Below are positions 55,741-64,000 of a stretch of 64,000 nucleotides of DNA, one piece after another. A program made the position numbers and the translations under genes. The notes under the pieces were generated by a model. That model worked only from the letters and a program-made list of their open reading frames with translations. It did not search any database and was not told the origin of the DNA. Source of the stretch: Epiperipatus broadwayi (taxonomy: Eukaryota > Onychophora > Udeonychophora > Euonychophora > Peripatidae); NCBI GenBank assembly GCA_028023455.1, contig JAQFVV010006199.1, forward strand, positions 2,606,001-2,670,000, read 5' to 3'. Within the stretch, counting starts at the first letter, position 1; every line of letters starts with the position of its first letter.

Positions 55741-55826
55741 ATACATGTATATCTGTTTGAGCAGGTGTAAGCCTGTACAGTGTATTAATTTACAGAATGA
55801 AATAATCTAGCATGGGATGAATACAT

Positions 55827-58800
55827 TGAAGTATATTTAGTAATCTATGATAACCAATTTTTATGCTACTATAATCTCTAATATGTCCAACAGAGGGCCA
55901 TGAAAAATATGTTGTTCTTTGCTCTCGTATCAGGATTTCTCAGATATGAGATATAAGATTTAGTAGAAGCCCTAAAATAATAGTATGTTGCTTGTATGTT
56001 AACTGAACTGTAAACCTGAGGTGTAATTGTGAAATGAAATTCTAACATAATATTTGATTTATGGAACCTTACCACAATTAAGTGAATAAACTCCATGAGA
56101 GTCTGTTATGGAAATTTCACTGCCCCCTTCCCCCAAATCAATCTGTAAATGTGTTATAGGTTGGCTTCAATGCTGTAACTATATAAAATATCTATAATAA
56201 GAAATTTATTTATTTAAATTAAAAAAAGTCTAGTTTTTCAAATTTATGTTTCTTCCACTTCATATTTGTTTAGCTTTGGAACATAGAATATATAAAGTTT
56301 TTCTTTCCTTGTAAATTTTGAAGGAAATATATTGTGTAAGAGAACATTTTGCTCTTTTCATTCCAAGTTAATGAGATTTTATGGAGGAATGGTTTATATG
56401 TTTTCTTTAAGGAAAAAGTATATATTTTTTTTGATTAATTATTATTTATTGTTCCCATCTTATAGAGTAGCATAGTTAATATTTTTTTCAACAGTTCTTA
56501 GTTAATATAATTTAATATTAATTATTAGATATTAAAAAGTGGATATTAAAATATAGTTTATGCTGCAAGAAGGATAAATATATATCTGTCGAATTCATTT
56601 TTTCAAATTTTAGTTTTCTGTATTTAATGCCATAATGTGACATTGATAATATTTTTATTCACTGTAATAAATTGTTAATGTTACTAATGAAATCTATTCT
56701 TAATTTATTTCTATTCATGGATGTATATTATAGCTCCATAGTATTCTTTGTTTTGTCTAAAGATTATTATATATGTGCAATCATTATCTTCAAATATCTG
56801 TGCTTAATGCTCACTTAGAAACCAGGAGAGGAAATTTTTGTATAACATAGAAGTATTAAAAATAAAATTAGTAAGAATAGTTTTTCAACAAAGAATATGA
56901 CACTTTATGAAATAGGATTTATCCTATTTTAATATAAACAAACTGTCTTTTTCAGATGAGCTCTTTAACCTAGCATTATAGAGTTGGACTATAAATCAAT
57001 AATGAATATTATCATTAAAGGATATAGTTGCAGTATTTGTTCATGAAATAGTACTATTTTTATCCTCATCAGTGCTATAATAGATTAATACAGATGTAAT
57101 ATCAATGAGATGCGTAGTAAGCTTATACAAAATTAACAGGAATTTTCTGATTTATAAAATGATGTACCAACTTGGTTATTCATCATATATAGATTCTGTA
57201 TTTAAGGATATAAATATATGCAGAATAGTCATGTATACACACAAAGTTGGAAATGAGAATAATAATAAGCAATAGTTAAAAATATACTTTAAATAGAATA
57301 GAGCAGACAAAATATAATATAGTAATAGAAAAAGCAAATAACTAGGTTAAAAAATAGAGCAATGGACATCCAAAACGAAAAAGAGGACTGCATGGTAGAA
57401 ACAATGGATAATATGTAGTCAAATGTAAGTGTTTTATAAAATAAAATATTAAGAAAAGAAAAAGGAAAGAATAAAAACAAATAGTTGAGTAACTAAAATA
57501 GATATTGAAAACAAAAATAAAAGATGCAAACAACTAAAAATATAGAAGTTCAAGAAGAAAAGACTGCAGAGAAGATAGGACACTCAAAACTTAATGAAAA
57601 TGGAAGAACATAAGTAAACAAAAGGTCAGGCTTTGAAGGATAATAAACAGTTTGCTATGATGATGAAAATGATTGAAAGTTGTCTCATAAGATAGAAGTT
57701 AGTGAGAATAATATATCTCAAAAAATAGATGACAGTCACAACCATGTGATTGGAGAATTAAAAAAAAAAACTAAAAAAAGATAAATGAATATTATGGCAA
57801 AAATATAAGTCAGAAAAAGATGTTTCAGATAGATGTAGTTATACCAAAACTATTATAAAAACTAAAGCAATCTCATGTTGAGTTCATATGGTTGAAGATG
57901 TCTATGCATGTTGCCAAAACTGTAGAAGAGATGAAAATTGATGAAGAAACTGAGTTCTGTTGTAAAAATGATGTAATTGCTGAAGAAAAATGTATTTCTT
58001 TCTAGTCACAGCATATTAAATTTGAAGGAAAGCCATTGGAAGATCATACTTTGCAGATGTGTAATGAAAATCTTAAAGTAAGCATCATTCTGAGAACCAA
58101 GTATAGTTACAAAAATTAAAACTCAAACTCAAGAGAAAAAAATATTATTACCTATACAACATTATTTGATTTTTAATAACAAACTAGAAAATGACAGAAA
58201 CTTATCAGAATTTAAATTTACAATAAATGCAATCTTTATTTAATATTTTATCTTAGAAATAGAATATGGTTTGAGGGGGAGCAAGAGAAAGAAAAAGGAT
58301 GTTGGAAAGAGTTATTAGAATGGAGTTATTGATTTAGTAATTAATCCATTAAAAAAGCAAAACCAAATTTGTTTTTAGTGGAAGAAGATAAGAAGGAAGA
58401 ATTCCAAAGAATAGAAAATATGGAATTATTATATTAATTACCTGATTATGATAGTAAAGAAAATGATGAGTATGTTGATTGATCATTGTATAGAATCAAG
58501 TCTAAGTTTAAATTGGAGAACCATAATATATAACATATAAGTCTTGCTCCTAAAAATGAACTCTCTGAATTTGGACAATGCAACTAAGTTTAAATATTTT
58601 TTGATTATGAAGATTTAAAAAATTAATTAAGTTGAATGTTCATAAGATAATAAGCTGATGCTCATTGTAAGCCTATCTTGAAAACTGGATTAATAAATAC
58701 ATCTTTAATAAAAATGAACCATCTATTACATGTGTAAAAAAATGTTGCAATTAATAATCATAAATATCAAGTAAGATAGATTTATAACATAAATCTTGGA

Positions 58801-59840
58801 GGACAAGCAAAACGTATAATCAATAATGATAATTTGATCAAGCATATGTTTTAAAGATGAACTTAAATTCCAAAATTTTCTTTAAGAACTAATGATTACA
58901 GATGATAATTATATCAAATAATTTTATTAATATGCCAGACAGTTAATTTCTGGTCTTACATCATGAAGATATTTTTGTTATCAAGTTAATAAGATAGCAG
59001 AGGATTCATTTTTAATTATCTGAAAAAAGTACAAATTTTATTTTTGAATGCAAGTTCTGGAACAAGGAACATATTTTAATCTTATCTCACCATTAACCCT
59101 AGAATTTCTGGAGAAGACATTGTTTTAATTGAATTGTTATCTATTATCATGAGAACTTGTTGATGATGAAGACAAAATAGTTATTCCATAACACACTAAT
59201 TATGTTTTGTGTATTGGTAGGATTCTATGCATTCATTATTGCCAACTATACATTAATAGAATGAGCATCAGTTCAAGCATTACATTTTTGAAAAATTCCA
59301 AAATTTACTTAAAAGTTCCTATAATATTGTTGAATAACAAGATGTCAATGCATCTTGATTGATGGTACACAAATCAAGGACATCTATGATGCTCGCCTTT
59401 TTAAGTCTTATTAAAAAAAGGAATTTAAATTTAAGTTGTGAGTTATTTTTATGAAAGAAATGGAGAGAGAGAGAGGAAGAGATATTGAGATTTCAAAAAT
59501 TATTGGAGAAATGAATGATATATAATGTTGGATAGTTTCAAGTATTTATCTGTTCATGATTGTGGTATTGGGTATGTGGAGTTAGTTAATGTTATTTTTT
59601 AAAAATGAACTAACAAATTCTAAGAGGCTAGTGCACTCCATAAATTACAGCTTGCATGGAAAGCTTCTGGATTTTTTTTTGACAAATCTCGATTTTGGTT
59701 TGCTCTAGTATTTGTGATTTATTTATTTGTGATTACGTGAACATGTCTAGCTTTAAAATACTGAATTCATAATTCTGTTGTACTACCAGATTCTTCTTGG
59801 AGATACATATCAATATTGTTTGGCATGAAGTTATCTAATG
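55827..59840. other. AT-rich sequence with a purine-rich, coding-like but broken stretch
   Basis: About 57290-59600 is unusually purine-rich on the + strand and gives interrupted Glu/Lys/Asp-rich reading frames, such as 'VEEDKKEEFQRIENMELLY' near 58380. This looks like a decayed coding sequence or processed pseudogene, but no family was recognised with confidence. No splice-consistent exon of the phosphatase gene was found. Confidence 0.3.
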
Positions 59841-60820
59841 ATTAGATAGGTAGATGCATTAACCAGATCTTCCTTATTGTGTTTGAAATTTCTTTCTGAT
59901 GATGATATTTTCTCAGAGATTTGCATATATTTCCACACTTAGAGCAAATTGGATTTTCAATTATGCGATAAAAAAGTCCATTACTAGGGAAAACTAGGAA
60001 CACAAAAAAAGCAATGGATACTGCATAGTCAAATGGTGTTATCAGAACATCAAGCACCAATGAATAAATAAATCTTGTGTATAGAAAGATTAAGAGGATC
60101 AAAAATTTAAAGTTCAATATTAAAGCAATAATTATCTAGAAAGAATATTATTGTATCAAAAGAAGTGCCTTAAATAAAATTGCAGCCATAATTACTGCAA
60201 GTTAGGAAAACAACTATAAATGTAATATTGGTATAACACAAGTCACATCTACACAATATGAAGTGAACTAATTCACAAATAGCTTCAAAGAGCCAGATGA
60301 TGATGCAATGATCAGTTTGTTCGCCATTGGAAGATGGATATGTGATTTTTATGAATAGAGTTACAATGATCATAATGAGAATAACAATATAGTTTAATAT
60401 TAAGAGCAAGTTAGCATAAAAGCTGAATGGAATAGGAATATTGATTTTGGTGTATCCTAGTCAAGAGGAATTAAATGATAAAATAAATAAAAGCTAAATT
60501 TATATTTTATGTGTTTGTTGAGATAAATGTGCAATTATGAATAGTTTCAGTGACTCATTAACTTCAATTTATGTTCAAATGTAAAGTGCTTCTTATATAC
60601 ATAATTTTGCAATACAAAAAAAAAAAAAGCAATTCAATGAAATCTGCTACAAAGAAGGTTTTTAGAATAAACATTATATGATGAGCACTTCCAATTTATA
60701 CAACTAATATGCAAATACATGCACTGATCACTAGAAATGACAGACATATTTATCATGTAAAGCTTAAATTACTAATTTAGTTTACTTACTTGTTTTTTAA
60801 ATCTTTAGCAATGAAAGTTT
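59841..60820. other. AT-rich sequence, no supported gene
   Basis: Two short minus-strand open frames here (60409-60170 and 60117-59842) encode hydrophobic Ile/Phe/Leu-rich strings with scattered Cys. They have no recognisable family, start context or splice partner, and such strings are common in noise from AT-rich DNA. Confidence 0.35.
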
Positions 60821-60829
60821 ACTGTACTT

Positions 60830-62060
60830 GATTATTTATAATCATTTTGCTACATGCATATAATAATTTTGCCATAAGTCTGAAAATCTGAGTGGAAAAA
60901 CTGATTAATATTGTGTGAAAAAAAATTCCAAGCAAAAAAACTGTAAAACTATCAATAAATGAAAATGCTCTAATGAATGCCATTAGTTGATATAGGATAT
61001 ACAAATCTGCAAGCTATTTCAGAATTTTTCTGAAAAACAGAATGAGAAAGATGATTAATTCCCTGAAAAAAAAAAAAATTCCAAACAAGAAATGAAAGTA
61101 AAATTTTTATTAGTGTAAGTCTAATTTGAATTTTTACTTTGAGATACAAAACATTTAAAATATAGTTTCAAGAAAAAAAAAATTTCTAAAGGATGATGCC
61201 ATAAAATTGTCCACCCACTAAAGTGCTATTTTATACACTTTTGGTTGACGTAAGATACATGGGCATAAGACATTTCAGAGCTTTTTGACAACTTGATTCA
61301 AAAACTTAATGAACTTCATGGGAAAAAAAAAAATTGAATGTTATTTGTTGTCATATGAAGCACACATGCAACTTATAAAAAGCTGAATGAGAAAGCCTAT
61401 TAATCTTATGGGAAAAAAATTTCAAATGAAAATAAAAGATTTTTTATTAGCATTTGGTTTTAATTTTAAAAGATAAAGACAGAAAATAGTTTAAATGTAG
61501 TTTCAAGAAAAAAAATTATAAATCTAATCAACCAACAAAAATGCTTCCTTGGTTGACATATTATATATGCGTAAATGTTTTGGAGTCTTTCTGAAAAGTA
61601 TGTTAATGCTCTGAGAAAAAAATTTCAAGAGAGAAAGTAAAAATAGATTAATTAGCTTAATTTTATTTTTGATTTTAAAAAATCTTGACAATAGTTTTCA
61701 CTATGAGGCAGAAAACATTTAAAATATAACATTCAGGGGAAAAGTTCTGAATGTAGAAACTGTAAAACTATTGACTAATGAACATGTTGTGGTATATGTT
61801 ATTGATTGACATAGGACACATGCATAAGATATTTTAAAGCCTTTCTGAAAAATTGATTAATACTATCCAAAAAAAAATTTAACCAAGAAAACACAAGTAA
61901 AATGATTTTTTATTATTATATATTTTTACTTTTAGAAGATATATTTTAATTTTTACTACAAGGCATAAAACAGACTTAGAACATAGTGTCAATAAAAAAG
62001 TAATTTTCAAGCATAGAAATTGTTCTGTAAATAATATGCTTAAAAAAAGTTCTGTAAATA
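60830..62060 (+). repeat. Degenerate tandem array with units of about 110-256 bp
   Basis: A composite motif recurs about six times: 'ttgacataggacacatgcat', 'aagnnntttcagagctttctga', 'aaaacttgattaat', then poly-A, 'ttcnaangagaaangaaag', and 'aaaacatttaaaatatagtt'. Copies begin near 60850, 60987, 61243, 61353, 61553 and 61805. Spacing is irregular, suggesting deletion within an originally regular array of about 250 bp. Confidence 0.6.
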
Positions 62061-62399
62061 ATATGACTAAATCAGCATTCTATAAATATTTATTAAAGTT
62101 TATTTGCAATTTTATTTTATGCGTTTAAAAGTTTTATTTTAGTTAACATTTAAATTGGCTGTGCAGCATATATAGCAATTTATTTTGTATATATATATAT
62201 ATTTGATTTGTATTATATATTTTCTGTTTAAATGTTTGTTTTGGATGGTAGCTTTGTTCTAGAGTATGAGTATGGAATGAATTATTCTAAGTGCTTGTTT
62301 TTTAATGTAAGCTATAACAAACAGAAGATATAGTGCATTATCTTTTGGAACCAATTAATTCATTATAGGTTCTATGCATGTGTTCAAGATAAATATGAC

Positions 62400-62870
62400 T
62401 TATAAAATATAAAGTTAGTTTATTTAATAACATGTTTTCTAAATATATAAGGTAAATGTTTACTGAATAATACTATACAAATAATTATTGAAAATAATGA
62501 AATAAAATGGTATATTATAAAATATTGACAAACAAGTAAAGATCTTTTGTAAGATACATAAACAAGAAAATACACTAATTAAATCATGTTGCAGGCAGGT
62601 TTGAAACTATTAATGAAAAAATATTTTGATTGAATGAGCAGGCTAGCTCTTGATTTGTGGCAAAAATGTTTGTTTAACAAATAATTTGTGTAAAAGGACA
62701 TGAAACTGTTTTTAATTACTTTATTGCTACCTATTTAGTACAAATTATCAATATTCTAGTCATTACATAGAAGTAAAGGAAAATTCTACATCAGAGAGCG
62801 ACTAGAATGGAGACACTATAAGATTGACAGTTATCAGCTGATTCTAACATAGGTCACCAATATGACAACA
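62400..62870 (+). repeat. Long direct repeat, right copy (pair with 54380-54890)
   Basis: It repeats the landmarks of the left copy in the same order and orientation, including 'ttaataacatgttttctaa', 'attattgaaaataatgaaat', 'gagcaggctagctcttga', 'atattctagtcat' and 'gctgattctaacata'. It is followed by unrelated sequence. Confidence 0.75.
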
Positions 62871-63250
62871 AGAAATACAATCAATTTTTATTAAATGCTT
62901 TTATTGATTTTGGAAAATCAGTTTGTTGTTAACTTTTGTTCTTTTTCATGTTAGAATGAAATTTTAAAATCGAGAATTAATATATTTCAATTCAATAGAA
63001 TTGCTTGAAAATTGATATATAACTAAGTTATATCAGTCTAAAATATTTGGAAACAATTATTCTTTCAGTATGACAACTAGTTTGATATATATGGAACAGA
63101 GAGTAGAGAAAATATGAAATATATTTGAAAGCTTCACATATCCCAGTTAACAATTATTTTTACAATTTTCATTTCTTTTAAATAATGATCGTGAGAGGAC
63201 AGTATATTTTTTTTCCAATTTAATATTTTTTAAGTTATTTTAAATTCTTA

Positions 63251-63765
63251 ATGTATATATCATATTTAGTATGTGTACATAATTATATATGTACAGTATA
63301 ATTAATTAGTAACTAAGTTTTCTATTTAAAATTGTTTTAGTTTTTAAACTTGCATTATTTAAAACAATCATGAAAAGTTAAAAAAGATTGCAAATTTTTT
63401 CTTTAGCATTTTTTAAAAAAAAAACAATTGTTTTAAAATAAAAATAGAAACAATTTTAAATAGAAAACATAGCTATTGATTTACATAAATAATTATCATT
63501 AAAATCAATTAACACTTAGACAATCCCAATATCAATAATAATCAACAATCTCAACTTGTTGTCAAGACAATCTTTATGTCTCCCTAGGGATTCCATCTTT
63601 ATTGTTAAAAGAAGGTTGCCTTGACAAGAGAATGAGATTGTTGATTGTTATTGATATTAGGATTGCCTATGTGTTGACTGATTTTGATGATTACTTATAA
63701 ACTCATTTAGCCTTGAGTATTACTACTTATATATAATTATGTACACATATTAAATATAATATACC
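63251..63765. repeat. Foldback element abutting the window-end MITE
   Basis: The inner arms (about 63487-63574 and 63608-63700) pair almost completely, from 'aatcaattaacacttagaca' to 'agattgttgattgttattga', with a 33-bp loop containing 'ctccctaggga'. Outer arms 'catatttagtatgtgtacat' (63261) and 'atgtacacatattaaatat' (63739) also pair. The left half carries an extra 180 bp between inner and outer arms with no partner on the right. The right outer arm ends exactly where the Tigger-like MITE begins. Confidence 0.7.
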
Positions 63766-64000
63766 CAGGTCTCTTTTTATGCAGATTTATTTAATGCGAT
63801 CTTGAAGTTATGCGATTCATGTTTCTTCTTAATATCTTTGTATGTGGTTTTTTTTATGCGATAAAAATTATTAGACCAGAAGTCAAGCTCCAATAATGCA
63901 CTATTACTTTAAATATTATAAATTTTGCACACTCACATCATATTTAAAGTAATAGCACATTATCGGAGTTCAACTTCCATCTAATAATTTCAATATTTTC
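63764..64000. mobile_element. Tigger-like MITE, second copy (truncated by the window end)
   Basis: From 'tatacccaggtctcttttta' onward the sequence follows the copy at 8768: 'tttaatgcgatcttgaagtt' (versus ttaacacgattttgaagtt), then the internal hairpin 'ctccaataatgcactattac' / 'gtaatagcacattatcggag', and 'taatttcaatattttc' at the window end, which matches 8940-8958. The copy carries an extra 40-50 bp before the hairpin. Its right terminal repeat should lie about 0.6 kb beyond the window. Confidence 0.8.

Larger units (their letters stand above)
54910..55788 (+). mobile_element. Hammerhead-ribozyme retroelement, insertion 2 (inverted arm + dimer)
   Basis: This 879-bp insertion lies between direct repeats TTTACAGAATGAAATAAT (54892-54909 and 55789-55806). 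The left part (54922-55206) is a minus-strand partial monomer. The right part is two + strand partial monomers in tandem at 428-bp spacing ('gtgtgatcaggtg' at 55239 and 55667). The left arm and 55455-55738 form an inverted repeat of about 284 bp with roughly nine in ten bases matching by eye. Two hammerhead motifs are present, one on each strand. The units share their sequence with insertion 1, for example 'gctggtttagca' and 'tattggtgattatttatctt'. The 3' end again falls just after 'gtaagcctgta'. Confidence 0.7.

Noticed and set aside
57060-57080. CTGATGA on the minus strand, a possible fifth hammerhead.
   Set aside because: No GAAA strand, stem II or pairing stem I is present nearby.
59890-59930. 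CTGATGATGATATTTTCTC as a hammerhead core.
   Set aside because: There is no GAAA at the required distance and no stem II.
59842-60409. Two adjacent hydrophobic minus-strand open frames that could look like a multi-pass membrane protein or chemoreceptor fragment.
   Set aside because: Composition is Ile/Phe/Leu noise expected from AT-rich DNA; there are no conserved motifs, the two frames are separated by stops, and no splice sites link them.

Overview
The window is strongly AT-rich, intron-dominated animal DNA. It holds one recognisable host gene and a large amount of old transposable-element debris. The gene lies on the + strand and is the 3' half of a SHP2-type protein tyrosine phosphatase (corkscrew / PTPN11 orthologue). 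Six exons (19680-46510) splice in phase into the C-terminal part of the PTP catalytic domain plus the start of the tail, and a candidate terminal exon with a stop codon sits at 53675-53759. The catalytic P-loop is split by an intron between the two bases and the last base of the Ser codon after the catalytic Cys. No upstream exon (SH2 domains, first part of the PTP domain) was found in the first 19.6 kb. The wording of the exons and the repeat families present suggest an arthropod; this is an inference, and no species is named.

Layout. 1-6000: AT-rich sequence with hAT remnants (1.7-2.7 kb), two adjacent tandem arrays (4.3-5.4 kb) and a GC-richer island with short hairpins (5.4-6.0 kb). 6.8-14.08 kb: a long decayed CR1-type non-LTR retrotransposon (PHD + coiled coil + SGNH esterase in ORF1; endonuclease, reverse transcriptase and a C-terminal Cys/His knuckle in ORF2). 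Its endonuclease is interrupted by an 871-bp Tigger-like MITE, and its 3' end is present three times in tandem. 14.26-14.96 kb: a dimeric hammerhead-ribozyme element with a perfect 14-bp target-site duplication. 15.6-15.9 kb: an LRR-like pseudogene fragment. 19.7-53.8 kb: the phosphatase gene. Its introns contain a CR1 relative (21.9 kb), a large foldback element (28.0-28.7 kb), a Penelope-like RT/GIY-YIG fragment (31.3-31.8 kb), a jockey-like RT fragment (35.1-36.4 kb, minus), minisatellites (36.9 and 37.8 kb), a SINE-like repeat, a CR1 3' end (minus) and a Ty3/gypsy pol fragment (40.6-42.8 kb), a possible solo LTR (43.8-46.0 kb), a GC-richer block (46.6-48.7 kb) and a hAT MITE (51.9-52.3 kb). 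53.8-64 kb: a second hammerhead-ribozyme element with an inverted arm and 18-bp direct repeats (54.9-55.8 kb), a pair of long direct repeats 8 kb apart, a degenerate tandem array, a foldback element and a second, truncated copy of the Tigger-like MITE at the window end.

The most interesting content is the hammerhead family. Two independent insertions are both built from 430-466-bp monomers, each monomer carrying a type-I hammerhead fold with a tiny stem III. Both are flanked by short direct repeats and both stop at the same internal point. That is the architecture of metazoan 'retrozymes', small non-autonomous elements thought to move as circular RNA with help from Penelope-like elements, and a Penelope-like remnant is present in the same window. 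The copies here look decayed, but the bases lost differ from copy to copy and together imply a canonical core.
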